A stretch of 64,000 bases of DNA from Mycolicibacterium brumae. Lineage in GTDB: Bacteria > Actinomycetota > Actinomycetes > Mycobacteriales > Mycobacteriaceae. A program made the position numbers and the translations under genes. This document shows positions 41,157-51,062 of the stretch, one piece after another. The notes below the pieces were generated by a model. That model saw nothing but the letters and a program-made list of their open reading frames with translations. It did not search any database and was not told where the DNA came from. The stretch's first letter is position 1, and every line of letters starts with the position of its first letter. The DNA is taken from assembly GCF_025215495.1 (NCBI RefSeq), contig NZ_CP104302.1, forward strand, positions 2,294,001 to 2,358,000, read 5' to 3'.

Positions 41157-42935
41157 TTACCTCCGTCCCGTCGCAGCTTCGGCGTTTCGGCGTTCCCGGG
41201 CGACCTGCTGCACCGCGCCCAGGCCGTTGAAGGCCGGCTTGGCGAACAACGTCGACTTACTGGCCAGGTAGACCAGCGGCCAGGTCACCAGGAACACCAC
41301 CAGCACATCGAGGATGGTGGTCAGGCCGAGGGTGAACGCGAAGCCCTTCACCTGGCCGATGGCCAGCACGTAGAGCACGGCGGCCGCGATGAAGGTCACC
41401 GCGTTGCCGCTGACGATCGTCTTGCGGGCGCGGGTCCAACCACGCGGCACCGCCGACCGCCAGGACCGGCCCTCCCGGATCTCGTCCTTGATGCGTTCGA
41501 AGAAGACCACGAACGAGTCCGCGGTCATGCCGATGCCGATGATCAGACCGGCGATGCCGGCCAGGTCCAGGGTGTAGCCGATCTGACGGCCCAGCAGCAC
41601 CAGCAGCGCGAAGACCATGGCGCCGGAGGCCACCAGGGACAACGCCACCAGCACGCCGAGCGCCCGGTAGTAGATCAGCGAGTACAGCAGCACCAGGGCC
41701 AGGCCCACCGCGCCGGCGATCAGGCCGGCCCGCAGCGAGGTCAAGCCCAGCGTCGGCGAGACCGTCTCGGCCTGCGACGCCTCGAACGACAGCGGCAGCG
41801 AGCCGTACTTCAGCACGTTGGCGAGTTGCTTGGCGGTGGCGGCCGTGAAGCTGCCGGTGATCTGGGTGTTGCCGCCGGGGATCGGCCCGCGGATCTGCGG
41901 GGCGCTGACCACCTGCGAGTCCAGCACGAACGCCGTCTGGGTGCCGACGTTGGCGGCGGTGAAGTCCGCCCAGGTGTCCACCGCGGCGCCCTTGAACTGC
42001 ACGTTGACCACGTACTCGCCGCGCTGCGGGTCCAGCCCGGAGGACGCGTCGGCGATCTCCTCGCCGCTGATGATCGACTTGTCCAGCAGGTAGACCTGCT
42101 GACCGTCCTGAGAACAGGTCACCAGGGGCAACTCGGGATCGTCGTTTCCGGCGAGCGCGTCCTCCTTGCCGCACAGCATGGCGGTGAACGGCACACCGGC
42201 GTAGAGCAGCACGTTCTGGTTGGTGGACTGCCGCAGCTCCTTGGCCAGCCGGATCTTCTCCGCCTTCTCCTTGCGCGGATCGGTGGCGCCGGAGCCGTCC
42301 TCGGCGCGCGCCTCGGGGTTGTCCGCGGCCGGCTGCTCGGGGGCCGGCGACGGCGCCGGGCTCGGGTCCTCCGGGGCCAGCGGGTACGGCCGCGGCTGCG
42401 CCGGGGGCGTGCCGGTCGGCTCACCCGCCGGGACCTCACCCGCGGGGGCATCCGGAACGGGCTCACCCGCCGGGACGCCCTCGGGGGCCTCGCCGGCCGG
42501 CGGAACCTGGCCGGGCTGCTGCCCCGCCTGCTCGGCGGCGGCGGCCAACTCGGCCGCCGGCCACGCCTTCACCACCGGTCGGATGTAGAGCCGGGCGGTC
42601 TGGCCGAGGTTGCGGGCCTCGCTGCCGTCGGTGCCGGGCACCGTGATGACCAGGTTGTCGCCGTCGATGACCACCTCGGAGCCGGAAACGCCCAGCCCGT
42701 CGACGCGAGAGGTGATGATCTCCTGCGCGGTCAACAACGACTCCCGCGACGGCGTCGAGCCGTCCGGCGTCCGCGCCGTCAAAGTCACCCGGGTGCCGCC
42801 CTGCAGGTCAATGCCCAGCTTCGGCTCCGCACGCTTGTCCCCCATCAGGAAAACCAGCAGGTACGCGCCGAGCAGCAGGACCAGAAACAGGGCTAGCCAG
42901 CGGTACGGATGCACCGTCGTCTTAGCCGTGGCCAC
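41157..42935 (-). CDS. secD: Protein translocase subunit SecD
   Basis: 592 residues. TM1 is near the N-terminus ([20 protein letters not shown]), followed by [20 protein letters not shown], a large periplasmic P1 region, and the C-terminal TM bundle with [20 protein letters not shown] and [21 protein letters not shown] Pro/Glu/Ala-rich low-complexity insert of about 85 residues (roughly 137-220, [20 protein letters not shown] and similar repeats) sits in the periplasmic domain. GAGGAG lies upstream of GTG 42935. The order yajC-secD-secF is conserved. Confidence 0.96.
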   Translation of the reverse strand: MATAKTTVHPYRWLALFLVLLLGAYLLVFLMGDKRAEPKLGIDLQGGTRVTLTARTPDGSTPSRESLLTAQEIITSRVDGLGVSGSEVVIDGDNLVITVPGTDGSEARNLGQTARLYIRPVVKAWPAAELAAAAEQAGQQPGQVPPAGEAPEGVPAGEPVPDAPAGEVPAGEPTGTPPAQPRPYPLAPEDPSPAPSPAPEQPAADNPEARAEDGSGATDPRKEKAEKIRLAKELRQSTNQNVLLYAGVPFTAMLCGKEDALAGNDDPELPLVTCSQDGQQVYLLDKSIISGEEIADASSGLDPQRGEYVVNVQFKGAAVDTWADFTAANVGTQTAFVLDSQVVSAPQIRGPIPGGNTQITGSFTAATAKQLANVLKYGSLPLSFEASQAETVSPTLGLTSLRAGLIAGAVGLALVLLYSLIYYRALGVLVALSLVASGAMVFALLVLLGRQIGYTLDLAGIAGLIIGIGMTADSFVVFFERIKDEIREGRSWRSAVPRGWTRARKTIVSGNAVTFIAAAVLYVLAIGQVKGFAFTLGLTTILDVLVVFLVTWPLVYLASKSTLFAKPAFNGLGAVQQVARERRNAEAATGRR

Positions 42936-43019
42936 GTGTGGTTACTCCTCAAAAATTCCGTGCGGGATCGCGCAACCGCGTGCGCGAACACGCAAAGGCT
43001 ACGCCGACGTTCCTGGCAA

Positions 43020-43343
43020 TCAGTCCCGGGTGCCGTCGCCGTCGGTGAGTTCGATGGTCTCTTCCACGACCTCGTCGGCGGGCTGCGGGGCGATCTTGTC
43101 GCGGACCGCGAGCTTCATCCAGGTGGTCACCACGCCGGGAGCGATCATCAGCTCGACGTTGTCGTCGGTGAGCCCGACGATGGTGCCCTCCAGGCCCGAT
43201 GTGGTGTGGATCCGGTCCCCGATCTGCAGCGACTCATGCAGATCGATGGTGGCCTGCATGGCCTTCTTCTGGCGCCGGGAGGCGAAAAACAGGAATGCGC
43301 CCATCACGAGCAGCAGTGGCAGAAAGACAGTCAGGTCACCCAT
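43020..43343 (-). CDS. yajC: Preprotein translocase accessory subunit YajC
   Basis: 107 residues: one N-terminal TM helix (LTVFLPLLLVMGAFLFFASR), then the typical RRQKKAMQ basic stretch and a small beta domain (LQIGDRIHTTSGLEGTIVGL) ending in an acidic tail. It associates with SecDF. Separated by 84 bases from secD and divergent from gabT. Confidence 0.94.
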   Translation of the reverse strand: MGDLTVFLPLLLVMGAFLFFASRRQKKAMQATIDLHESLQIGDRIHTTSGLEGTIVGLTDDNVELMIAPGVVTTWMKLAVRDKIAPQPADEVVEETIELTDGDGTRD

Positions 43344-43399
43344 GACAGATCAGTCTGCCATTGACCGACCGTTTGGCGGGCGTCCGGGCACCTCGGCGT

Positions 43400-43405
43400 T
43401 AAGCT
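43400..43405 (+). promoter_or_regulatory. -10 box for leaderless gabT mRNA
   Basis: TAAGCT (TANNNT) ends 8 bases before ATG 43414 and no Shine-Dalgarno precedes the ATG, suggesting a leaderless transcript. Confidence 0.4.
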
Positions 43406-43413
43406 CTGCAGCC

Positions 43414-44757
43414 ATGACCGCCCTCGAACAGAGCCGCCAACTCGTCACCGAAATCCCCGGCCCGCGCTCGCGAGAACTGGCTGGCCGCCGCACCGAGAAC
43501 GTGGCCCGCGGGGTCTCCTCGGTGATGCCGGTCTACTGCCGGCGCGCCGGCGGCGGCATCGTCGAGGACGTCGACGGCAACCGGCTGATCGACCTGGGGT
43601 CGGGCATCGCGGTCACCACCATCGGCAACGCCTCTCCCCGGGTGGTCGACGCGGTCGCCGCCGCGGTGGGCGAATTCACCCACACCTGTTTCATGGTGAC
43701 CCCCTACGAGGGCTACGTCGCGGTCTGCGAGCACCTCAACCGGCTCACCCCGGGCAACCATCCGAAGCGCTCCGCGCTGTTCAACTCCGGCGCCGAGGCG
43801 GTCGAGAACGCGGTCAAGATCGCCCGCGCGCACACCGGACGTCAGGCCGTCGCCGCCTTCGACCACGCCTATCATGGCCGCACCAACCTGACCATGGCGC
43901 TGACCGCCAAGTCGATGCCCTACAAGAGCGGGTTCGGGCCGTTCGCCCCCGAGGTGTACCGCGTCCCGATGTCGTATCCGTACCGCGACGGCCTGACCGA
44001 CCCGGAACTGGCCAAGAACGGCGCGCTGGCCGCGGAGCGGGCGATCACCGTGCTGGACAAGCAGATCGGCGCGGCCAACCTGGCCGCGGTGATCATCGAG
44101 CCGATCCAGGGCGAGGGCGGGTTCATCGTGCCCGCGCCCGGCTTCCTGCCGACCCTGCTGGCCTGGTGCCGCGACAACGGCGTGGTGTTCATCGCCGACG
44201 AGGTGCAGACCGGGTTCGCCCGCACCGGGAACATGTTCGCCTGCGAGGACGAGGGCATCGAACCGGACCTGATCGTGACGGCCAAGGGCATCGCCGACGG
44301 CATGCCGCTGGCGGCGGTGACCGGCCGCGCCGACATCATGGACGCCCCGCACGCCTCAGGCCTCGGCGGCACCTACGGCGGCAACCCGGTCGCCTGCGCG
44401 GCCGCGCTGGCCACCATCGAGACCCTCGAGATGGACGGCATGCTGGGGCGCGCGAACGAGATCTGGGCGATCGCCTCCGAGCGGCTGAACGCGCTGGCCG
44501 CCACCGACGACCGAATCGGAGACGTCCGGGGCCGTGGCGCGATGATCGCCATCGAGTTGGTGCGGCCCGGCGGATCCGGCGCGCCCGATGCGGACCTGGC
44601 CAAGCGGGTGTCGACGGCCGCGCACGCCGCCGGAGTGATCGTGCTCACCTGCGGCACGTTCGGCAACATCCTGCGCCTGCTGCCCCCGCTGACCATCAGC
44701 GACGACCTGCTGCGGGAGGGTCTGGACGTGTTGGCGGGCGCGTTCGGCGAGAGCTGA
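43414..44757 (+). CDS. gabT: 4-aminobutyrate aminotransferase
   Basis: PLP-dependent class III aminotransferase, 447 residues, converting GABA and 2-oxoglutarate to succinic semialdehyde and glutamate. Motifs: GIAVTTIGNASPRVV, NSGAEAVENAVKIARAHTGR, FDHAYHGRTNLTMALTAKSM, EPIQGEGGFIVP, IADEVQTGFARTGNMFACED with the PLP Asp, and the Schiff-base lysine in IVTAKGIADGMPLAAVTGR. It directly precedes car, as in Rv2589-fadD9. ATG 43414 has no strong ribosome-binding site, consistent with leaderless expression. Confidence 0.94.
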   Translation: MTALEQSRQLVTEIPGPRSRELAGRRTENVARGVSSVMPVYCRRAGGGIVEDVDGNRLIDLGSGIAVTTIGNASPRVVDAVAAAVGEFTHTCFMVTPYEGYVAVCEHLNRLTPGNHPKRSALFNSGAEAVENAVKIARAHTGRQAVAAFDHAYHGRTNLTMALTAKSMPYKSGFGPFAPEVYRVPMSYPYRDGLTDPELAKNGALAAERAITVLDKQIGAANLAAVIIEPIQGEGGFIVPAPGFLPTLLAWCRDNGVVFIADEVQTGFARTGNMFACEDEGIEPDLIVTAKGIADGMPLAAVTGRADIMDAPHASGLGGTYGGNPVACAAALATIETLEMDGMLGRANEIWAIASERLNALAATDDRIGDVRGRGAMIAIELVRPGGSGAPDADLAKRVSTAAHAAGVIVLTCGTFGNILRLLPPLTISDDLLREGLDVLAGAFGES

Positions 44758-44786
44758 GCTCACAGCGAACCGGCAGGCTCCGGGAA

Positions 44787-44821
44787 TAAAATTAGACGAA
44801 CTAACGTAATTCCCCCGGAGG
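44787..44821 (+). promoter_or_regulatory. AT-rich promoter region and ribosome-binding site of car
   Basis: TAAAAT at 44787-44792 is a good -10 candidate, followed by a short inverted repeat TTAG-ACGAA-CTAA (44792-44804) that may be an operator, and a strong GGAGG (44817-44821) 8 bases before ATG 44830. Confidence 0.4.
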
Positions 44822-44829
44822 ATTCGCCC

Positions 44830-47800
44830 ATGTCTGATCAGATCCTGCGGCTCCGGCAACGCATCGCCGACCTGCAACACAACGATCCCGAGTACGCCGC
44901 CGCGCTGCCCGACCCGAAGGTCGGCGAAACGGTCGAAGCCGTCGTCGCCGCCGGCGGCGGGCTCGGCGAGGTCATCGCCACCGTCTTCGACGGCTACCGG
45001 AACCGAATCGCCGTCGGCGAACGCGCCGTCGAGCTGGTCACCGACCCGGACACCGGCCGCCGCGCCGGCGTGCCCGCCGGACATTTCCGCACCCTGACCT
45101 ACGGCGAGCTGTGGGATCGCGTGCGAGCGGCCGCCGCCGGGCTGGCCGACACCGTCGCCGTCGGCGACCGGGTCGCCACCCTGGGCTTCACCAGCGTCGA
45201 CTACGCGACCGTCGACCTGGCCGTCACCCAATTGGCCGCGGTGTCGGTCCCGCTGCAGGCCTCGGCGACCGCGGCGGCGCTGGCCCCGATCATCGCCGAG
45301 ACCGAGCCGACGGTGCTGGCCGCCGGCGTCGACGAACTCCCGCACGCCGTGGAACTGGTGCGCTCCGGACCCGCGCCGCAGCGGCTGGTGGTGTTCGACC
45401 TGGTCGACGGCGACGACGTCCACGCCGACGCGCTGGCCGCCACTCGCGCCGCGCTGGCCGACAGCGGCGTCGTCGTGGAAACACTGGCCGAACTGTGCGA
45501 ACGCGGCGCCACGGTGGCCGCGGCGATCCCGCGCCGGCACCCCGAACCGGATCCGCTGACCACCCTCATCTACACCTCCGGCAGCACCGGCGCGCCCAAG
45601 GGCGCGATGTATCCGCAGAGCAAGACCCTCGGCAGCTGGCGCGCGCACAACCCGTGGGGCGGCCCGCCCAGCCGCCAGCCGCTGCCCGCGATCGTGCTGT
45701 CCTTCCTGCCGATGAGCCACCTGATGGGCCGCAGCGTGCCCTACACCACGCTCGGCGCCGGCGGCGCCGCCTACTTCACCGCGCGGGCCGACCTGTCCAC
45801 CCTGGTGGAAGACCTGTCACTGACCCGACCCACCCAGCTGAACCTGGTCCCCCGGATCTGGGACATGCTGCATCAGGAGTACTGCGCGCAGCGTGATCAG
45901 GCCGGTGAGCTGTCCGAGCAGGCCGAGGCCGAGCTGATGGCCGCCGAGCGCACCCGGATGGTCGGCGACCGGGTGGTGCTGGCGATGACCGGTTCCGCGC
46001 CGATCTCCCCCGAGCTGCGCGGCTGGGCGGAGCAGTTCCTGGACCTGCCACTGCTGGAGGGGTACGGATCCACCGAAGCCGGCGCGGTGCTGATCAACGG
46101 GGTGCCGTGCAACCCGCCGGTGACCGACTACAAGCTCGTCGACGTGCCGGAACTGGGGTATCTGCTCAGCGACCGGCCACATCCGCGCGGCGAGCTGCTG
46201 ATCAAGAGCGACACCATGTTCCCCGGTTACTACAAGCGCCCGGACGTCACCGCGTCGATGTTCGACGCGGACGGTTTCTACCGGACCGGCGACATCTTCG
46301 CCGAGGTGGACGGCAGGTTGCGCTACCTGGATCGCCGCAACAATGTGCTCAAGCTGTCCCAGGGCGAGTTCGTCACGGTCTCCAAGCTGGAAGCCGCCTA
46401 TCTGACCAGCCCGCTGATCCATCAGATCTACCTGTACGGCAACAGCGCCCGGCCGTATCTGCTGGCCGTCATCGTGCCGGCCGCCGAGGCGCTGGCCGGC
46501 GACGACGCCGACGCCCTCAAGCGACGCCTCGCCGAATCGCTGCAGGACGTCGCCGCCCGCTCGGAATTGGCGTCCTATGAGATCCCGCGGGACTTCCTCG
46601 TCGAAACGGAGCCGTTCAGCACCGACAACGGCCTGCTGACCGGCATCCGCAAACTGGCCTGGCCGAAGCTCAAGGAGCGCTACGGCGACCGGCTGGAGCA
46701 GCTCTACGCCGACCTGGCCGAGAGCCAGGCCGCCGAGTTGAGCCGGCTGCGCACGACTGGCGCGGACGCCCCGGTGGCCGAGACCGTGGGCCGGGCCGCC
46801 GCCGCGCTGCTCGGGGCGGCCGACGCCGACATCGCACCCGACGCGCACTTCACCGACCTGGGCGGGGACTCGCTGTCGGCGCTCACCTTCGCCAACCTGC
46901 TGCACGACATCTTCGGGGTGGACGTGCCGGTCGGGGTGATCGTCAGTCCGGCCACCGACCTGGCCGGGATCGCCGCCCACATCGAGGCCGCCCGCGCCGG
47001 CGCCGTCCGGCCGTCCTACGACTCGGTGCACGGCCGGGACGCGACACAGGTGCGCGCCGCCGACCTCACCCTGGACAAGTTCCTGCCCGCCGAGCTGCTG
47101 ACCGCCGCGCCGACCCTGCCCGGGCCGCGCGACGTCGTCCGGACGGTGCTGTTGACCGGAGCCACCGGGTTCCTGGGCCGCTACCTGGCGCTGGACTGGC
47201 TGGAACGGATGTCGCTGGTCGACGGGAAGGTCGTCTGCCTGGTCCGGGGGCGTTCCGACGCCGACGCCCGGGCCCGGCTGGACGCGGTGTTCGACAGCGG
47301 CGACCCGAAGCTGCTGGCCCACTACCGCGCGCTGAGCCCGCACCTGGAGGTCATCGCCGGCGACAAGGGCGAGGAGAACCTCGGACTGGACCCGGCGCTC
47401 TGGCAGCGGCTGGCCGACGACGTCGACCTGATCGTCGACCCGGCCGCCCTGGTCAACCATGTGCTGCCGTACCGCCAGCTGTTCGGCCCGAACGCGCTGG
47501 GCACCGCGGAGCTGCTGCGCGTGGCGCTGACCTCCCGAATCAAGCCGTATTTGTACGTGTCGACGATCGGCGTCGGATTCGGCATGGCGGCCGGCAGTTT
47601 CGTCGAGGACGCCGACATCCGGGCAGCCTCGCCGATCCGCACGGTCGACGATTCGTACGCCAACGGCTACGGCAACTCCAAGTGGGCCGGCGAGGTGCTG
47701 CTGCGCGAGGCGCACGCGTTGTGCGGGCTGCCGGCGGCGGTGTTCCGTTGCGACATGATCCTGGCCGACGTGTCCTGGGCCGGTCAGCTCAACACCCCGG

Positions 47801-48336
47801 ACATGTTCACCCGGATGATGTTGTCGCTGCTGGCGACCGGGATCGCGCCGGCCTCGTTCACCGAACTCGGCCCCGACGGCGCCCGGCAGCCGTCGCACTA
47901 CGACGGGCTGCCGGTCGAATTCGTCGCCGACGCGATCGACACCCTCGGCTCGGCGTTGTCGCCCGGCGAGTTCCGGACCTTCCACGTGATGAACCCGCAC
48001 GACGACGGCGTCGGAATGGACGAGTTCGTGGACTGGCTGATCGACGCGGGCCACCCGATCCAGCGGATCGAGGACTACCCGCAATGGCTGGCGCGATTCG
48101 AGACCGCGCTGCGCGGGCTGCCGGAGCGGCAACGGCAGAACTCGCTGCTGCCGCTGCTGCACAACTACCAACGGCCCGGACGGCCCCTGCGCGGCTCGGC
48201 GGCGCCCACCGCGGTGTTCCGAAATGCGGTGCGGGAGGCCAAGATCGGCCCGGACAAAGACATCCCGCACATCAGCCGCGAGGTGATCGTCAAGTACGCA
48301 GACGACCTGGCGCTGCTGGGCCTGCTGCCCGGCTGA
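44830..48336 (+). CDS. car: Carboxylic acid reductase (CAR)
   Basis: 1168-residue three-domain enzyme that reduces carboxylic acids to aldehydes with ATP and NADPH. The adenylation domain (1-650) has LIYTSGSTGAPKGAMYPQSK, EGYGSTEAG and FYRTGDIFAEVDG. The carrier domain has phosphopantetheine Ser681 in LGGDSLSALTF. The reductase domain starts near 770 with the NADPH loop GATGFLGRYL (777) and the SDR pair Tyr947/Lys951 in YGNSKW. It needs a phosphopantetheinyl transferase in trans. It is annotated fadD9 (Rv2590) in M. tuberculosis. Adjacent gabT is likely linked only by position. Confidence 0.96.
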   Translation: MSDQILRLRQRIADLQHNDPEYAAALPDPKVGETVEAVVAAGGGLGEVIATVFDGYRNRIAVGERAVELVTDPDTGRRAGVPAGHFRTLTYGELWDRVRAAAAGLADTVAVGDRVATLGFTSVDYATVDLAVTQLAAVSVPLQASATAAALAPIIAETEPTVLAAGVDELPHAVELVRSGPAPQRLVVFDLVDGDDVHADALAATRAALADSGVVVETLAELCERGATVAAAIPRRHPEPDPLTTLIYTSGSTGAPKGAMYPQSKTLGSWRAHNPWGGPPSRQPLPAIVLSFLPMSHLMGRSVPYTTLGAGGAAYFTARADLSTLVEDLSLTRPTQLNLVPRIWDMLHQEYCAQRDQAGELSEQAEAELMAAERTRMVGDRVVLAMTGSAPISPELRGWAEQFLDLPLLEGYGSTEAGAVLINGVPCNPPVTDYKLVDVPELGYLLSDRPHPRGELLIKSDTMFPGYYKRPDVTASMFDADGFYRTGDIFAEVDGRLRYLDRRNNVLKLSQGEFVTVSKLEAAYLTSPLIHQIYLYGNSARPYLLAVIVPAAEALAGDDADALKRRLAESLQDVAARSELASYEIPRDFLVETEPFSTDNGLLTGIRKLAWPKLKERYGDRLEQLYADLAESQAAELSRLRTTGADAPVAETVGRAAAALLGAADADIAPDAHFTDLGGDSLSALTFANLLHDIFGVDVPVGVIVSPATDLAGIAAHIEAARAGAVRPSYDSVHGRDATQVRAADLTLDKFLPAELLTAAPTLPGPRDVVRTVLLTGATGFLGRYLALDWLERMSLVDGKVVCLVRGRSDADARARLDAVFDSGDPKLLAHYRALSPHLEVIAGDKGEENLGLDPALWQRLADDVDLIVDPAALVNHVLPYRQLFGPNALGTAELLRVALTSRIKPYLYVSTIGVGFGMAAGSFVEDADIRAASPIRTVDDSYANGYGNSKWAGEVLLREAHALCGLPAAVFRCDMILADVSWAGQLNTPDMFTRMMLSLLATGIAPASFTELGPDGARQPSHYDGLPVEFVADAIDTLGSALSPGEFRTFHVMNPHDDGVGMDEFVDWLIDAGHPIQRIEDYPQWLARFETALRGLPERQRQNSLLPLLHNYQRPGRPLRGSAAPTAVFRNAVREAKIGPDKDIPHISREVIVKYADDLALLGLLPG

Positions 48337-48354
48337 TGAGCTGATGCGCTGGGC

Positions 48355-49293
48355 CTACTGCGGGTGGTCGGCCAAGTAGTCGGCCACCGGGATCCGCTCG
48401 GCCTGCTGATAGCCGACGGGTAGCAGCACGTCGCCGGCGGTGGTCTTGTAGTAGACCTCCCAGCGGTGGTAGCCGCCCAGGGCGTGCGCGTCGGCGGCCA
48501 GCACCGCGGCGTAGTCGTTGACCGCGGCGACGTACCGCTGGGAGTTGTTGTACCGGAAGATCGCGCCGTCGGGGTCGCCGGCGAAATTGTTGGCGGCCAG
48601 GTACCGGGCGGCGCCCATCATGGCGTCGCGAGGGTCTCGCACGTCGCCACCGGCGCCGTAGGCGGCCCAGGTGCCGGGCATGAATTGCATGGGACCCTGG
48701 GCGCCGGCGCTGCTGTCCCCCACGATCCGCCCGAACCGGGTCTCCACGAAGTTGATGGCGGCCAGATAGTTCCAGCCCACCCCGAAGGCGGCCTCGGCCT
48801 CCCGGTAGTGGCCGCGCAGTTCGTCGACCGGCGCGGGCGGCTGAATTCGCCAGGCGGGCAGGGTGTCCAGCGGTGTCGCCAGCGCGGTGAGCTGCTGAAT
48901 GGCGTTGACGTTGCGGTGATAGCCGTCGGCCAGGTCGGCGGGGATCCCGGGGCGGACGACGGCGTCGATGTCGGGGCTGCGGGCGATCAGCCGGTAGGCG
49001 GCCTGCTGCCGTCGGGCCGCCGCGGTCAGCGCGGCCGCCGAGGTCGACGGGTCCGCCAGCGCGCGTTCGTCGGCCACCAGATCCCGGCCGAGTTGGTCGG
49101 GCTCGGCGGCGAGTTTCGGTTGCGCGCCGGCCGGCGCCGGGCTCACCGCCGGCGCAGGCGGGACGGGCCGGGAGGAGTCGGCCACCACGGCGGCGCCGGG
49201 GTTCTCGGGGTTCGCTGGGGTCTGGGCGCACCCGGCGATCAGGAGGACGACGAGCAGCGCCGCGCCTCGCTTCCGTCGGTCGCCGGCCATCAT
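48355..49293 (-). CDS. Lipoprotein lytic murein transglycosylase (SLT-like)
   Basis: 312 residues. A lipoprotein signal (MMAGDRRKRGAALLVVLLIA then GC; Cys22) is followed by a Pro/Ala-rich linker and an SLT-type domain with the catalytic Glu in INFVETRFGRIVGDSSAGA, then GPMQFMPGTWAAYG, RDPRDAMMGAARYLA and YNNSQRYVAAVNDYA. It would cleave peptidoglycan at MurNAc-GlcNAc bonds from the outer face of the membrane. Tandem ATGs at 49293 and 49290 are both possible starts. It lies four bases from the stop of the broken hydrolase gene. Confidence 0.9.
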   Translation of the reverse strand: MMAGDRRKRGAALLVVLLIAGCAQTPANPENPGAAVVADSSRPVPPAPAVSPAPAGAQPKLAAEPDQLGRDLVADERALADPSTSAAALTAAARRQQAAYRLIARSPDIDAVVRPGIPADLADGYHRNVNAIQQLTALATPLDTLPAWRIQPPAPVDELRGHYREAEAAFGVGWNYLAAINFVETRFGRIVGDSSAGAQGPMQFMPGTWAAYGAGGDVRDPRDAMMGAARYLAANNFAGDPDGAIFRYNNSQRYVAAVNDYAAVLAADAHALGGYHRWEVYYKTTAGDVLLPVGYQQAERIPVADYLADHPQ

Positions 49294-49297
49294 TCGG

Positions 49298-50145
49298 TCA
49301 GGATAACGAGCGACCGGGTTCCTGCGCGTCGACCCAGAAGTCCAGCAGCCGATCGTGAATGGTGTCCACGTCGATGAACAACGGCGCCAGATGACCGGCG
49401 CCCGCCACCTCGACCACCCTCGCGTCGGGCATCGTCGCGGCGACGTCCCGAATGTCGTCGGGACCCGAACCCATGCCGTCGCCGTGGGCGGCGAACATCA
49501 GCACCGGCAACCGCAGCGACGCCGCCTCGGCCTCCAGGCCGGGGCGGCGCAACATCATGGAACGCATCGCCGCGCGCATCGGTTCGCGCCGGGCCCGGGT
49601 GAATGCCGCCATCACCTCCGCGGTCCGATCGGGTTGGGCGGCAATCACCTCCGCGCCGATCAACACGTCGGACAGGGTGCGAGTCAGCCACCGCGAGGGT
49701 CCCGCGACCCGGTAGAGCTCGACCAGTGGCCGACAGACCGCCCAACGTTCACCTGTCGTCAACGCCCGCACCGGGGCGCCGATCGTGGTCAGCGTCCGAA
49801 GCCGTCCGGGACGCCTCGCGGCCACCTGGATCCGACGTGCCCGCCCCAGGCGTTGCCGACCCAGTCGACCGGGTCGGCGATCTCCAGGTTGTCCAACACC
49901 GCCACGGCCGCGGTGGCGACCTCGCCCAAGGTGAAATCGCGGGTGATGCCCTCGCTGAGTCCGTGGCACGGCCCATCCACCGCGATGACGTCGCGCCGTT
50001 GGGCGAGCCGGTCGAACAGCGGTCCCCAGGAACTCGAGTCGACGAACAAGCTGTGCCACAGCAGCACCGGCGGACCCGAACCGGCGCGCCGCAGCCGCAG
50101 CCTGCCCAGGCCGGTGTCGACGAACACGTCGCGCTCAGGGGTCAT
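49298..50145 (-). pseudogene. Alpha/beta-fold hydrolase, frameshifted
   Basis: From ATG 50145 (GAGG six bases upstream) the protein reads MTPERDVFVDTGLGRLRLRR, oxyanion region VLLWHSLFVDSSSWGP and the elbow VGNAWGGHVG, then shifts frame at about 49830. The natural continuation AARRPGRLRTLTTIGAPVRA through a normal lid to GHLAPLFIDVDTIHDRLLDF is in another frame. The 848-base span is one base short of a multiple of three, so a single-base loss next to GGATCC fits. The elbow GNAWGG has Ala where the nucleophile (Ser) is expected, so even the parent may not be a classical hydrolase. Confidence 0.8.
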
Positions 50146-50161
50146 CGTCGGCCTCATTTAC

Positions 50162-50194
50162 TTCGGTTTCCGAACTTTTCGGTATCCGTACTAT
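50162..50194. promoter_or_regulatory. Paired MarR-type operators and -10 box in divergent promoter
   Basis: TTCGGTTTCCGAA (50162-50174, perfect 5-base arms) and the related TTCGGTATCCGTA (50178-50190) are spaced 16 bases centre to centre. They overlap a TACTAT -10 box (50189-50194) ahead of the MarR gene. Likely autoregulation and control of the divergent hydrolase. Confidence 0.6.
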
Positions 50195-50205
50195 TCTCTG
50201 CTCCC

Positions 50206-50661
50206 ATGGCACCGTCAAGACCGGACCGGCAGGCGATCGGCCAGCTCCTGATCCGATTGCTCGCCGAATTCCGCACCGAGCTGGCCGCCCCGCGCGCGGA
50301 ACTCGGCTACGGCGACATCCGCAATCCGCACCTGCAGATCCTCGGCAATCTGCGGATGGGGGGCATCCGGCTGACCGAACTCGCGGCGCGGGCGCAGCTG
50401 AGCCCGGCCGCGGCATCGGAACTGGTGAACGATCTGGACGCGCTGGGCTACCTCACCCGCCGTCCGGACCCCGCCGACGGACGGGCCAAGCTCATCGACC
50501 TCTCACCGCGCGGGCGGCAGTTGATGACCGACGCCGGCAAGCGGGTCGCCGAGATCGAGACCCGGTGGGGTGACCTCGTCGGGGCCGATCGGTTCGCGGA
50601 TATGCGCGACACCATGCAATCGCTGCTCGACGCGGTCAATCCGGCGGATTCCCGCGCCTGA
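50206..50661 (+). CDS. MarR-family transcriptional regulator
   Basis: 151 residues with a winged helix-turn-helix core: LTELAARAQLSPAAASELVNDLDALGYLTRRPDPADGR is the recognition helix and wing, and LIDLSPRGRQLMTDAGKRVA is the C-terminal dimerisation helix. It starts MAPSRPDRQAIGQLLIRLLA at ATG 50206. It is divergent from the broken alpha/beta hydrolase, with two inverted repeats in the shared promoter, the standard layout of a MarR regulator and its target. Confidence 0.9.
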   Translation: MAPSRPDRQAIGQLLIRLLAEFRTELAAPRAELGYGDIRNPHLQILGNLRMGGIRLTELAARAQLSPAAASELVNDLDALGYLTRRPDPADGRAKLIDLSPRGRQLMTDAGKRVAEIETRWGDLVGADRFADMRDTMQSLLDAVNPADSRA

Positions 50662-50668
50662 CGCGCGC

Positions 50669-51055
50669 TCAGCCGAGCAGCCCCACGACCACGAGCACGA
50701 CGGCGACCAGCGGAAGCGCGCCCTGAGCGATGGCCGCACGGGCCTTGTCGGGTGAGGAGAGCAGCAGCACCGTCGCGGCGGCCAGCATCGACCCGACCCC
50801 GGCGAACACCAGCGCGGCCCCGACCCCGGTGTGCCCGGAGACCGTCAGCGCGATGCCCGCCCCGGCCACGATCGCCAGAAACAAGTTGTAGAAGCCCTGG
50901 TTGAACGCGAGTTCGCGGGTCGCCTCCGCTTCGGCCTCGGTGATGCCGAAGGCAGCCCGGGTCCGTGGCGAGGTCCAGGTCAGCGATTCCATGACGAAGA
51001 TGTAGACATGCAGCAGCGCGGCCAGCGCGGCGACGATCAAACCTGCGGTCAGCAT
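50669..51055 (-). CDS. DUF1304 family four-TM membrane protein
   Basis: 128 residues with four predicted TM helices (LIVAALAALLHVYIFVME, FYNLFLAIVAGAGIALTVSG, VGAALVFAGVGSMLAAATVL and GALPLVAVVLVVVGLLG) and the family block TRAAFGI...LAFNQGFYNLFLA. The function of the family is unknown. It lies 7 bases from the ruvB stop, so it is probably upstream in the same transcription direction as ruvCAB but outside that operon; it converges with the MarR gene. Confidence 0.85.
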   Translation of the reverse strand: MLTAGLIVAALAALLHVYIFVMESLTWTSPRTRAAFGITEAEAEATRELAFNQGFYNLFLAIVAGAGIALTVSGHTGVGAALVFAGVGSMLAAATVLLLSSPDKARAAIAQGALPLVAVVLVVVGLLG

Positions 51056-51062
51056 GTCACCT

